From the NCBI GenBank assembly GCA_964004625.1, contig CAXFOB010000022.1, positions 1-18,498 on the forward strand: a stretch of DNA of 18,498 bases, read 5' to 3'. The position numbers were made by a program, and so were the translations under genes. The number at the start of each line of letters is the position of its first letter. Positions within the stretch are counted from its first letter, which is position 1. This document shows positions 5,665 through 13,699 of the stretch, piece by piece. The notes under the pieces were generated by a model. It saw only the letters and a program-made list of their open reading frames with translations, did no database searches and had not been told where the DNA came from. This DNA is from GCA-002697625 sp002697625. GTDB taxonomy: Bacteria; Bacteroidota; Bacteroidia; Flavobacteriales; BACL11.

Positions 5665-7899
5665 CTATTGTTTTACAAACTTCCTAATTATACTTTTATC
5701 ATGAGAAGAAATAAAATATACTCCCCTAGACAAATTACTTATATCAACCTTTAACTGTGATCCTGATAGAGAACTTAACTCTTTGACAAATCTACCTGAA
5801 TTGTCTACAATTGTAAGTACATTAAACTTAATTAAATCTCCAGATATTACAATTTCATCTTTTGCAGGAATAGGATAGATTATAAAATCGTGGATAATTT
5901 TCTCATTAGACAAAATTGAACCTACCCTAAAGTTATGTATAATATTGGATCCAAAATCTGGATGAAAATCCTTAAAAGTTGTACCAGGAACATTTCTTAA
6001 TTTAATGCTCCCAACCCCATCATTATTATATCCATAATCTAATCCATTTTCCCCAAGATCAGTGACTTTAAAAGTATAACATCCTGATTCAAAATCTATA
6101 GTATCTCTGTATTGATTTTGAGGCACAATTCCTAAAAACATTTGTTGAGAAGCCGCATGGAGACTTCCGTCATCTTTAAAAAATACCCATGAAGTTTCAG
6201 ATTCATTAGTCCAAGAGTTGATGACTCCATTATTTATGGTTGTCCATACTGCAAATTTATCTTGATACTGAGGAACATGCTCAAATACTGTCTCCATATA
6301 GTTATTTACATCATAGTCATCCGCTTGGCCATTAGGGTTATTCAATTTAACATAAAAAACATCTTTTGTGCCATGCCAATTAGTTAATAAAGGTAATTCA
6401 ACTTCTTCAGTTTCTAAAAACTCTAAACTTCCGGACCAATTATATGTATGAAGAGACCCTCCAATGATTCCATATTCAATTTCTAATGTATTTAAAGTTG
6501 TAGATCCATAATTTCTAATTTCTATTAGTGGTTTACCGCAAGTAGGATTAAATCGTGAATACTCGTCTTTAGAAGACGGTTTAATAATATCAGTTATCTC
6601 AGCAGAATTATTAAAGTTACTTCCCTGATACTGCAGCAATTGACTTTCCACTATATAAGAAGGTGTTTGGGTTCCAGACCACGAATAACCTTGGAAGTCT
6701 ATATCAATCTCTATAGAATCTGAAGGGATAATATAATCAGTTATTTCGTGATCAAATGTTTTTGCTCTTAGTCCAGGGCACCAATTAGCTCTATCTAAAA
6801 TCCAAGTGTGGATATATCCACCATTTGGATTTTCATAATATGGATAAATAGGGTTTTCTCCACAATCATCATTCCAATTAAATTGAGTGTGGGCTAAAAG
6901 TCCATTGACATTTACAAAATAATCAATAGGCTTAAATTCAGCGGCATTAATGTTGTTGTCAAATCCATGTCCAGTAGCAGTCATTTTTATCATGGCTTGA
7001 GTAGTATTTGGTTGAATCAAAAAGTTTTGAGAATTTAGTTTATTATTCTCAAAATCAGAAGAATTTACATATGAATAACTTCCTGAATATATATTCTCTA
7101 TACTATTAACATTTCGAGGGGGTATTCCTTTAATAAATTCAAAATCTAATGTAGCGCTCCAACCATTACCCCAGCCACTATAATGCGCTCTTATTTTAAC
7201 TGAATCTTGTAAAATCGATTCAAAATCTGTAATGTCAAATATATGTTTAAATGCATAATTTGACGGAATGTTTCCTCCATAAGGTGTAATGACTCTAGCT
7301 ATTTCATATTTTTCTATAACATCAAAATAAGAATACCAATTATTTATACTATTTATTAATAAACCTGTAGGGTTTACATAAATAGAATCAATTATATTAC
7401 CAATAGAATCAAAAATCATATTATAGAATCCTCCAGGAAAATAATATAAAGTATCAATAGGCATTGTTGGTTGTATAGTATCAAAATAAACCACTTCTAT
7501 TGGAATAGAAATGGTTGAGTCAAGCATACTGGTTAAAGTGTCCCAGTAATAAATATATGAGGTGTCAGAAATGATTAAAGTATCTACACCAACACCATTA
7601 ACTGTAAAAGCGGGTGTTTGTTGTAAAGTGGAATCAATTTCACCTGTATTATGCAGCACCTCTATTTTTGTAGTATAATCATAAGGCGCACACCCACTAG
7701 AAGGACAACCCATGGTATAATGTAAATATATTTTTCTATAGGTTTCCGATCCATCTGGGAAAACTCCAATTTTATCATAATTTCCATACCAAGTCATATC
7801 AACGTGATCATGGGTTCTGATCATAGTAGTATCACTACTAAATACATCTAAACCACATAATAAAAGACCTATGATTAATGTAAAATTTTTCTTTACCAT
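5665..7899 (-). CDS. Secreted PNGase F-like protein with type IX secretion sorting tail
   Basis: The 744-residue protein starts with a signal peptide (about 1-21, hydrophobic FTLIIGLLLCGL). Residues about 55-410 resemble peptide-N-glycosidase F, which cuts N-glycans from asparagine. YEIARVITPYGG (198-209) and DITDFESIL (222-230) match YEIGRFITPYW and DVTDFKSLL of PNGase F; GWSATLDFEFIKGIPPR (246-262) and LDRANWCPG (368-376) match further on. The aspartate equivalent to catalytic Asp60 appears as D74 and Glu206 as E321, but the position of Glu118 seems to be H239. About 110 residues (82-197) are inserted relative to PNGase F. Residues about 430-665 are beta-rich with no family I recognise. Residues about 672-744 are a Por secretion tail (FIIYPIPAKDEIVI, then SRGVYFI) that directs export by T9SS. 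Deglycosylase activity is unproven. It lies 11 nt after DUF502 and abuts ispG. Confidence 0.8.
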   Translation of the reverse strand: MVKKNFTLIIGLLLCGLDVFSSDTTMIRTHDHVDMTWYGNYDKIGVFPDGSETYRKIYLHYTMGCPSSGCAPYDYTTKIEVLHNTGEIDSTLQQTPAFTVNGVGVDTLIISDTSYIYYWDTLTSMLDSTISIPIEVVYFDTIQPTMPIDTLYYFPGGFYNMIFDSIGNIIDSIYVNPTGLLINSINNWYSYFDVIEKYEIARVITPYGGNIPSNYAFKHIFDITDFESILQDSVKIRAHYSGWGNGWSATLDFEFIKGIPPRNVNSIENIYSGSYSYVNSSDFENNKLNSQNFLIQPNTTQAMIKMTATGHGFDNNINAAEFKPIDYFVNVNGLLAHTQFNWNDDCGENPIYPYYENPNGGYIHTWILDRANWCPGLRAKTFDHEITDYIIPSDSIEIDIDFQGYSWSGTQTPSYIVESQLLQYQGSNFNNSAEITDIIKPSSKDEYSRFNPTCGKPLIEIRNYGSTTLNTLEIEYGIIGGSLHTYNWSGSLEFLETEEVELPLLTNWHGTKDVFYVKLNNPNGQADDYDVNNYMETVFEHVPQYQDKFAVWTTINNGVINSWTNESETSWVFFKDDGSLHAASQQMFLGIVPQNQYRDTIDFESGCYTFKVTDLGENGLDYGYNNDGVGSIKLRNVPGTTFKDFHPDFGSNIIHNFRVGSILSNEKIIHDFIIYPIPAKDEIVISGDLIKFNVLTIVDNSGRFVKELSSLSGSQLKVDISNLSRGVYFISSHDKSIIRKFVKQ

Positions 7900-7910
7900 T
7901 TTATATAATT

Positions 7911-8483
7911 TTAATTTTCATCCATTTCTGTTACTCCTCCAGAAATTATAAGCTTCATAACTTCTGAAGCAGATTTATCTATAGGTGTAATATTTTTCTT
8001 TTCTACCACAAAAAGTTGTCCGGAAATAGCATACGAATGTGGCATATATACTAATACTTTCCCTGTTTTTATGTTTAAGGATTCAACATCTTCATTAGTA
8101 ATAAATCCTATTCTTTCTATAGTTGAATTTTCATAAACTTTTACTAAAACAGGTTCAGAAAATCCTTTTTTTTGTCCGACAAAAGTATTCATTAAATCTT
8201 TAACAGAAGAATAAATAGTCTTTAATAAAGGAGCTTTATTTAACAAATTATGGAAGAAAGAATTGAGAGGAGTAGCAATAAGTACAGACCCGATATATCC
8301 GAAAAAAGTAATTAGAACAAACATAACAAGAATCCCTAAAAATGGAATCTGTAAACTTTCTGGAAGATGATTTCCAATTATTCCATCTAAAAAATTATAG
8401 GTTTCTAAAATAACCCATAGAGTAACAGCTGCCGGAACAGAGTACAATATTCCTTTAAAAAAATAGTTCTTTATATTATTCAT
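7911..8483 (-). CDS. DUF502 family inner-membrane protein
   Basis: The protein has 190 residues, typical for DUF502, a widespread bacterial family of unknown function. Two transmembrane segments are visible, about 8-27 (GILYSVPAAVTLWVIL) and about 46-70 (PFLGILVMFVLITFFGYIG). They are followed by the family landmarks PLLKTIYSSVKDLMNTF (85-101) and a soluble domain that includes GKVLVYMPHSYAISGQLFVV (the conserved proline-rich loop region). No catalytic residues can be assigned. It is the first gene of the minus-strand unit containing the PNGase F-like gene and ispG. No clear TAnnTTTG element was found in the 58 bases before it. Confidence 0.9.
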   Translation of the reverse strand: MNNIKNYFFKGILYSVPAAVTLWVILETYNFLDGIIGNHLPESLQIPFLGILVMFVLITFFGYIGSVLIATPLNSFFHNLLNKAPLLKTIYSSVKDLMNTFVGQKKGFSEPVLVKVYENSTIERIGFITNEDVESLNIKTGKVLVYMPHSYAISGQLFVVEKKNITPIDKSASEVMKLIISGGVTEMDEN

Positions 8484-8541
8484 CTCGTTATTTTTTTTAA
8501 TAATTTGAAGTCATAAAATTAATAATTTAAAACAAAAAACA

Positions 8542-8865
8542 ATGAAAAAAATAATTTTTAGCACATTAATTTTTCTTGTGATTTCTTCTTTAGCCTCTGC
8601 TCAGAAAATTGTGGTAAAACACAATAATAAAAAAATAGTCAAAGTGATTCCCAACAAACCAAAAGTAATTATTGTAAAACCTAATAAGATTAAAAGAAAT
8701 CATATCTGGATAAAAGGGCATTGGAAATGGAGCGTAAGAAAATCAAAATATGTTTGGGTTAAAGGGCATTGGAAAAGAAACAAAAGACATCATGTTTGGA
8801 TTCCAGGAAAATGGAAGTTTGTGCCTGGTGGTCATATTTGGATAAAAGGTCATTGGAAGAGATAA
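8542..8865 (+). CDS. Small exported basic protein with WxxGHW repeats
   Basis: The 107-residue protein has a clear signal peptide: MKKIIFSTLIFLVISSLASA, with likely cleavage before Gln21. The mature 87 residues contain 21 Lys, 5 Arg, 8 His and 9 Trp but no Asp or Glu anywhere. Four copies of a short motif fill the second half: HIWIKGHWK, YVWVKGHWK, HVWIPGKWK and HIWIKGHWK, at spacings of 16, 14 and 14 residues. This matches the WXXGXW / YXWxxGxW repeat type seen in small exported proteins of Proteobacteria and Bacteroidota, whose role is unknown. The charge suggests binding to LPS, nucleic acid or other polyanions, or metal binding through His; this is inference. It diverges from DUF502 with a 58-bp gap, and an imperfect hairpin follows it. 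Confidence 0.85.
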   Translation: MKKIIFSTLIFLVISSLASAQKIVVKHNNKKIVKVIPNKPKVIIVKPNKIKRNHIWIKGHWKWSVRKSKYVWVKGHWKRNKRHHVWIPGKWKFVPGGHIWIKGHWKR

Positions 8866-8874
8866 ACTATTAAA

Positions 8875-8898
8875 AACTTATGTTAATAAGTTATTTTT
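8875..8898 (+). terminator. Weak terminator after the WxxGHW gene
   Basis: AACTTAT (8875-8881) pairs with ATAAGTT (8886-8892) around GTTA, followed by ATTTTT. It starts 10 bases after the stop codon. The stem is 7 bp with one G-C pair, so termination is probably partial. Its T-run forms part of the -7 element of the next gene. Confidence 0.45.
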
Positions 8899-8899
8899 G
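8892..8899 (+). promoter_or_regulatory. Bacteroidota-type -7 element for the OmpA lipoprotein gene
   Basis: TATTTTTG matches TAnnTTTG and is identical to the element at tRNA-Leu. It predicts a start near 8904 and a leader of about 58 nt to the ATG at 8962. No clear TTG -33 element is present. Confidence 0.5.
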
Positions 8900-8961
8900 T
8901 GTTCCCCTTATAGAGATAGATGCTTTGTAAATTTGGAAAGTATAATAAAATTACCAATATA

Positions 8962-9960
8962 ATGAGAAATACAATTTTACTCTTTACTCTTATACTTACT
9001 TTTTTCGGATCTTGTGTAAGTCCAAAAATACATAACGCTTTAGTTACTGATCATGAAAACACTCAACGAAACTTAAGTCAAAAAGAAAAAGAAAACCTAA
9101 AACTTTCTGATGAGGTAGAGGAGCTGTTGTCTGCTGTAGATTTATTAAATGAAAAGATTTTAAAATTAAAAAATGACTCTGTTCAGAATGGAAATGCCCT
9201 AAAGTTATTGCAGAACAAATATGATGAACTAAACACTGCTTACGACTTATTAGTAAGCCAGAACAGTAGGCAATTGTCTGAAAAAGCAAAAGAAGCTAAA
9301 CGACTATTAGAACAATTAGAGGAAGCGCAATCAAAACTTTTATCCAAAGAAGAGGAATTAAATAAATTATCTCAGGATTTACAGAAGAAAGAAAGAGAAT
9401 TAAATAAAGCCCAAAAGGATTTGGAGGACAGATCAGCTAGAGTAAGAGAATTAGAAAAAATTATTCACCAAAAAGACTCTTTAGTAACTGCAATAAAAAA
9501 CAAGGTACAAAAAGCCCTAACGGGATTAGAGGGGGATGGACTAACTATTGAACAAAGAAATGGTAAAATTTACATCTCATTAGAGGAAGATTTATTGTTT
9601 GCTTCGGGTAAGTATATTGTTAATCAAACTGGTGTAAATGCATTAAACAAATTATCCGCTGCTCTTGCGAGTCAGCAAGACCTTGAAATATTAGTAGAAG
9701 GACATACAGATAATGTAAAAGGAAGTGGTAAAGGAGTAATAAAAGATAACTGGGATTTAAGTGTAATGAGAGCTACTTCAGTAGTAAAAATATTATTAAA
9801 TAATACAGGACTAAATCCACTACAACTTACCGCTGCAGGTAGAGGAGAACACAACCCTATTGCAACAAATGAAACAGTAGAAGGGAGAAAAATGAACAGA
9901 AGAATAGAAATGATTCTTTCTCCTAACTTAGATGATTTATATGATATTTTAGAAGAGTAA
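8962..9960 (+). CDS. OmpA-family peptidoglycan-associated lipoprotein with coiled-coil stalk
   Basis: From the ATG at 8962 the protein has 332 residues. Residues 1-18 form a lipoprotein signal (LLFTLILTFFGSC) with Cys18 as the lipidated residue. A longer reading from 8920 would add 14 polar residues before this signal and is unlikely. Residues about 28-185 are charged heptad-like coiled coil (SKEEELNKLSQDLQKKEREL and similar). Residues about 200-320 are an OmpA C-terminal domain: LVEGHTDN (244-251), DLSVMRATSVV (265-275, with the peptidoglycan-binding Asp/Arg pair), AAGRGEHNPIATN (291-303) and NRRIE (312-316). The protein likely links the outer membrane to the cell wall through a long stalk. 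The last codons overlap radA on the other strand by 12 bases. Confidence 0.93.
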   Translation: MRNTILLFTLILTFFGSCVSPKIHNALVTDHENTQRNLSQKEKENLKLSDEVEELLSAVDLLNEKILKLKNDSVQNGNALKLLQNKYDELNTAYDLLVSQNSRQLSEKAKEAKRLLEQLEEAQSKLLSKEEELNKLSQDLQKKERELNKAQKDLEDRSARVRELEKIIHQKDSLVTAIKNKVQKALTGLEGDGLTIEQRNGKIYISLEEDLLFASGKYIVNQTGVNALNKLSAALASQQDLEILVEGHTDNVKGSGKGVIKDNWDLSVMRATSVVKILLNNTGLNPLQLTAAGRGEHNPIATNETVEGRKMNRRIEMILSPNLDDLYDILEE

Positions 9961-11304
9961 TTGGAACACCTCTTCAATTTTAGAACATTGTTTTACTACT
10001 ATATTAAAATGAGAAGGATTAAACTTATTAAATTTAGATACAATTATTTGTTTGTATCCTAGTTTTTCAGCCTCCGCTATTCTTTGTTCTATTCGGCTTA
10101 CTGCTCTTATCTCCCCAGAAAGACCAACCTCAGCAGCAAAGCAAGTTTGCATTCCTATTGGCAAATCTTGATCGGAAGAAAGTACAGAACAAATAACGGC
10201 CAAATCTATAGCAGTATCGTCTGGTTTTATTCCTCCAGTTATGTTTAAAAATACATCCTTTACTCCCAATCTGAAACCACATCTTTTTTCTAAAACGGCA
10301 AGTAACATATTCAATCTTCTATTATCAAAACCAGTTGCGGATCGTTGCGGGGTACCATAAACTGCCGAACTAACTAAAGATTGAATCTCAATCATTAATG
10401 GACGAGCTCCTTCAATTGTAGAGGCAATAGCAACTCCACTTGTTTCTTCATCTCTATCTGAAATTAAGATTTCTGAAGGATTATTTACTTCTCTCAATCC
10501 ATCCTGACTCATTTCATAAACACCTAATTCTGATGCCGAGCCAAATCTATTTTTAATGGTTCTGAGTATTCTGTAAACATGATTTCTATCTCCTTCAAAC
10601 TGCAGAACGGTATCTACCATATGCTCTAAAATTTTAGGACCAGCAATAGCTCCATCTTTATTGATATGTCCTATTAAGAAAACAGCCGTACCAGTTTGTT
10701 TGGCGTATTTTATCATTTCAGAACTACATTCTCTAATCTGAGACACACTACCTGGAGAAGAATCAATATGTGCGGTATGCAAAGTCTGAATGGAATCAAT
10801 TATCAGTATTTCTGGTTCTACTTTTTCAATTTGTTGAAAAATATTCTGAGTAGAAGTTTCTGTAAGAATTAAACAATTTCCCGAACTATTTTCTACCCTC
10901 TGAGCCCGCATTTTTATCTGATTTTCACTCTCCTCTCCAGAAACATAAAGTATTTTTTTATCGGATGTAAGTGCTAATTGTAATAATAAAGTAGATTTCC
11001 CTATCCCAGGATCTCCTCCTAATAAAATTACAGAACCGGGAACAATGCCTCCTCCTAACACTCTATTAAGCTCTGTATCTTTTGTTTTTATTCTCTTTTC
11101 TTTCGAGAAAGTAATATCGTTTATAGCAACTGGAGTATTTACTTTGTTAATCCTGTTCCAAGTTTTAGTTTGTTCTTCTTTTGTGATTACTTCTTCTACA
11201 AAAGTATTCCACTCATTACATTGCGGACATTTACCTAACCACTTTGGTGATTGTGTTCCACAATTTTGGCAGAAAAAAGCCGATTGAACTTTCTTTTTTG
11301 CCAT
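9949..11304 (-). CDS. radA: DNA repair protein RadA (Sms)
   Basis: RadA is a RecA-like ATPase and DnaB-type helicase that drives branch migration in recombination and repair. The 451 residues are standard. A four-Cys zinc finger (C12, C15, C26, C29), Walker A GGDPGIGKST (96-105), Walker B ILIID (166-170), the RadA-specific KNRFG motif (251-255) and a C-terminal inactive Lon-protease-like domain (about 275-451) are all visible. Its ATG overlaps the rfaE2 stop by one base (TAATG on the minus strand), so translation is probably coupled. It is the last gene of a four-gene minus-strand operon with panC, a YbhN-type gene and rfaE2, and its end overlaps the convergent OmpA lipoprotein gene. Confidence 0.97.
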   Translation of the reverse strand: MAKKKVQSAFFCQNCGTQSPKWLGKCPQCNEWNTFVEEVITKEEQTKTWNRINKVNTPVAINDITFSKEKRIKTKDTELNRVLGGGIVPGSVILLGGDPGIGKSTLLLQLALTSDKKILYVSGEESENQIKMRAQRVENSSGNCLILTETSTQNIFQQIEKVEPEILIIDSIQTLHTAHIDSSPGSVSQIRECSSEMIKYAKQTGTAVFLIGHINKDGAIAGPKILEHMVDTVLQFEGDRNHVYRILRTIKNRFGSASELGVYEMSQDGLREVNNPSEILISDRDEETSGVAIASTIEGARPLMIEIQSLVSSAVYGTPQRSATGFDNRRLNMLLAVLEKRCGFRLGVKDVFLNITGGIKPDDTAIDLAVICSVLSSDQDLPIGMQTCFAAEVGLSGEIRAVSRIEQRIAEAEKLGYKQIIVSKFNKFNPSHFNIVVKQCSKIEEVFQLLF

Positions 11305-11795
11305 TAATCTTGTTTTATTTTATCTACAATATTTGTGGTAGAAAAACCATCTATAAAAGGAACTAAAATAACTTCACCTCGATTTTGTAAAACTACCTCA
11401 TGACCTACAATTTCTTCTACTTTATAATCCCCTCCTTTTGCCAGAATATCTGGAACAATAGTTTCAATAAGTTTTTGTGGAGTGTCTTCTGAAAATAGAA
11501 CAATTGCATCTATAAATTGAAGAGAAGCTAGTAACATTGCTCTTGAATTTTCATCTATAATTGGTCTGTTTTCTCCTTTTAACCTTTGAATAGAAGAATC
11601 TGAATTTAATCCAATTATTAATTTATCTCCTAAATCTGCAATATTGGCCAAAACCTCAACATGACCCTTGTGTATTAGATCAAAACAACCATTTGTAAAA
11701 ACAATTTTTTCTCGTACACCCCGCCAAATCTTTGATTGCTCCACCAATTCTGGTAGATTATATATTTTAGATTTTATTTTTTGCAAGTTAGTCAT
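11304..11795 (-). CDS. rfaE2: D-glycero-beta-D-manno-heptose 1-phosphate adenylyltransferase
   Basis: This 163-residue nucleotidyltransferase corresponds to the C-terminal domain of E. coli HldE and makes ADP-heptose for the LPS inner core. It shows the cytidylyltransferase-fold signature NGCFDLIHKGH (35-45), GLNSDSSIQRLKG (62-74), RPI (77-79) and the second active-site motif GFSTT (150-154). The kinase half is absent, as in organisms with separate rfaE1 and rfaE2; the partner is not in this window. Glycerol-3-phosphate cytidylyltransferase is a related alternative, but the AKGGDYK and FSTTNIV motifs favour RfaE2. It has 1-nt overlaps with the YbhN-type gene upstream and radA downstream. Confidence 0.9.
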   Translation of the reverse strand: MTNLQKIKSKIYNLPELVEQSKIWRGVREKIVFTNGCFDLIHKGHVEVLANIADLGDKLIIGLNSDSSIQRLKGENRPIIDENSRAMLLASLQFIDAIVLFSEDTPQKLIETIVPDILAKGGDYKVEEIVGHEVVLQNRGEVILVPFIDGFSTTNIVDKIKQD

Positions 11796-12811
11796 TAAGT
11801 TGTTTTTTTCTTGCCTCTAAATAACATTAAAAACCCTATTGATCCCATAATAATTGCTACAAAAGTTTGAGCTGTATGTACAACAAATGGGAACAACATT
11901 GCAGGATTATACTCATCATATGGTTTTATGCTTAATACTCCTTCTGGTATTTGGAGAGCAACTAAACCAATCATCACAATAAGGTGGTACGACCCCATTC
12001 CTCCAGGAGCAGGAATAACCATCCCAATACCACCCAAAACTAATAAAAATAATCCGTCAGAAACACCCAAATGAGAGGTTTCTGGTATTGCATGAAAACA
12101 AATATAAGTCATCAGAAAATACATTATCCAAATACTAAATGTATGAAACCAAAAAGATGATTTATTTTTTATCTTCTTTATACTCTTAAAGCCTTCTTTC
12201 AGTCCATCAATAAAGTCTATAACTTTCTGATAAAAGGATAACTGTTTAATTTTATTTTTTAAAACATATACTAGAAAAATTAAAATCACCATTACGAATA
12301 ATATTATAAGCTTTGTATTGGAGGGTTCCGCACTTCCTATCTTTTGATATTCGTTTATTGATTGTGCTATTTCTGCAGATTTTAAAAGTACCGCCAAAAA
12401 GAAAAATGCAATAAGAGCAATAAAATCAATAACTCTTTCTATTAGTATGGTTCCAAAAAGCTTGTCAACAGGTATATTATCTGATTTATTTAATACGGTA
12501 CATCTAGATATTTCTCCTGCTCTCGGAATAAATAAATTTGTAAAATATCCAACTGAAACTGCAGAAACAGAATTTATCTTTGAAGTTTTAAAAGAAAGTG
12601 CATCAATAAGTATAAGCCACCTGAAACCTCTATTTACATAAGCCCATCCACCAAACAACATGGACAACAACACATACAAATAGTCTACCTCTTTTAATAA
12701 ATCTCTTTGAAGACTATCTGAATTTTCCCCAAAAAAGTAGTATAAAATAAAAGTCATAAAACCAAAAGATAAAATTACCTTTATGGTATTAAATATATTT
12801 TTTCTATTCAT
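11795..12811 (-). CDS. YbhN/AglD-type flippase-like membrane protein (lysylphosphatidylglycerol synthase TM domain family)
   Basis: The 338-residue protein has about seven to eight hydrophobic segments (near 10-27, 44-60, 120-143, 167-186, 220-240, 250-268 and 303-330). It carries landmarks of the UPF0104/PF03706 family: GYFTNLFIPRAGEISR (about 87-102), ERVIDFIA (123-130) and PAPGGMGSYH (about 266-275). The same fold forms the membrane half of MprF, but the aminoacyl-transferase domain is missing, so it should not make lysyl-PG. Relatives are linked to lipid or glycan transfer across membranes; the substrate here is unknown. It lies 9 nt after panC and overlaps rfaE2 by one base, which might suggest an LPS link. 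Confidence 0.88.
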   Translation of the reverse strand: MNRKNIFNTIKVILSFGFMTFILYYFFGENSDSLQRDLLKEVDYLYVLLSMLFGGWAYVNRGFRWLILIDALSFKTSKINSVSAVSVGYFTNLFIPRAGEISRCTVLNKSDNIPVDKLFGTILIERVIDFIALIAFFFLAVLLKSAEIAQSINEYQKIGSAEPSNTKLIILFVMVILIFLVYVLKNKIKQLSFYQKVIDFIDGLKEGFKSIKKIKNKSSFWFHTFSIWIMYFLMTYICFHAIPETSHLGVSDGLFLLVLGGIGMVIPAPGGMGSYHLIVMIGLVALQIPEGVLSIKPYDEYNPAMLFPFVVHTAQTFVAIIMGSIGFLMLFRGKKKTT

Positions 12812-12820
12812 GCTGTAAAA

Positions 12821-13660
12821 CTAAAAAATAATATTATCAATTAAACGAACAGAAGAAATAGTTGCCGCAATACAGGCTGCGTTATTTCCTTCCTCCTTGT
12901 AATTTTCAATCGGATGTAAATTTTCTATAGAAACAATTTCTAGATATTCTAAATCTAACTCCGGATGATATTCAAATTTTCCTATGCAAATTTGTTTTAG
13001 TTCCTTGATAGTGTAATTTAATTTATTTTTGGAAATAAATTGTAGAGTTTTATAAATTAGAGTTGCTTTTTCTTGGTCAGACTCTGAAAGTCTTTTGTTT
13101 CTGGAGCTCATTGCTAAACCTGATTCTTCTCTTTTTGTTGGAACTCCAATTATATCCACATCTAAACCAAGTTGGATTGTTATGTGTTTAATAATTTGAA
13201 GTTGCTGAAGGTCCTTTTGTCCAAAGTAAGCTTTTTTTGGTTTTACAATTCTTAATAGTTTTTCTACTACTGTAGCTACTCCATCAAAATGACCTTGTCT
13301 TCCCTCTCCTTCCATAAATTTATCTAATCCATTAAAATCATAAAATTTCAACTTCTCATTTTTATTATATAAATCTGAAACTTCTGGTAAGTACACAATA
13401 TCACAATCTATTTTTGATAATGCATGTAAATCCTGTTTTATAGTTCTAGGATATTTTTCTAAATCTGTGGAGTTATTAAATTGAGTGGGATTTACAAAAA
13501 TACTGCAAATTATTAGATCGTTATTTTGTTTTGCGGTTTCTATTAATGATAAATGTCCACCATGCAAAGCTCCCATTGTAGGCACAAAAGATCTTGTTTT
13601 GTTCGAATCTTGAGACTCTAGATAAGATATAAGTTCTTCTTTTAATTTAAATATTTTCAT
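12821..13660 (-). CDS. panC: Pantothenate synthetase (pantoate-beta-alanine ligase)
   Basis: PanC joins pantoate and beta-alanine with ATP to form pantothenate (vitamin B5), the precursor of coenzyme A. The 279 residues are normal length. Motifs in order are PTMGALHGGHLSL (27-39, HxGH-type ATP site), FVNPTQF (55-61, pantoate site), EGEGRQGHFDGVATVV (117-132), YFGQKDLQQ (145-153) and SGLAMSSRN (180-188, the KMSKS equivalent). All active-site motifs are intact. It is the first gene of the panC, YbhN-type, rfaE2, radA operon and diverges from the GT5-like gene across an 88-bp gap holding both promoters. Confidence 0.97.
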   Translation of the reverse strand: MKIFKLKEELISYLESQDSNKTRSFVPTMGALHGGHLSLIETAKQNNDLIICSIFVNPTQFNNSTDLEKYPRTIKQDLHALSKIDCDIVYLPEVSDLYNKNEKLKFYDFNGLDKFMEGEGRQGHFDGVATVVEKLLRIVKPKKAYFGQKDLQQLQIIKHITIQLGLDVDIIGVPTKREESGLAMSSRNKRLSESDQEKATLIYKTLQFISKNKLNYTIKELKQICIGKFEYHPELDLEYLEIVSIENLHPIENYKEEGNNAACIAATISSVRLIDNIIF

Positions 13661-13681
13661 TTATTAAAATTCTAGAAGCAG

Positions 13682-13689
13682 CAAATCTA
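13682..13689 (-). promoter_or_regulatory. Bacteroidota-type -7 element for the panC operon
   Basis: The minus strand reads TAGATTTG (then C), matching TAnnTTTG, 21 bases before the panC ATG. A leader of roughly 15 bases is predicted. No good TTG is seen at -33. It lies between the -33 and coding start of the divergent unit, so the two promoters may interfere. Confidence 0.55.
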
Positions 13690-13699
13690 ACTGAATTGC

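Noticed and set aside
8701..8862. DNA tandem repeats in the WxxGHW gene as a CRISPR-like or VNTR array
   Set aside because: The units differ in length and sequence at DNA level and are in frame; they are protein repeats, not an array.
8920..8961. Upstream in-frame ATG for the OmpA lipoprotein
   Set aside because: It would put 14 polar residues before the lipoprotein signal peptide; the ATG at 8962 gives a normal signal with a lipobox.
11795..12811. Full MprF lysylphosphatidylglycerol synthase
   Set aside because: Only the membrane domain is present at 338 residues; the cytoplasmic aminoacyl-transferase domain is missing.
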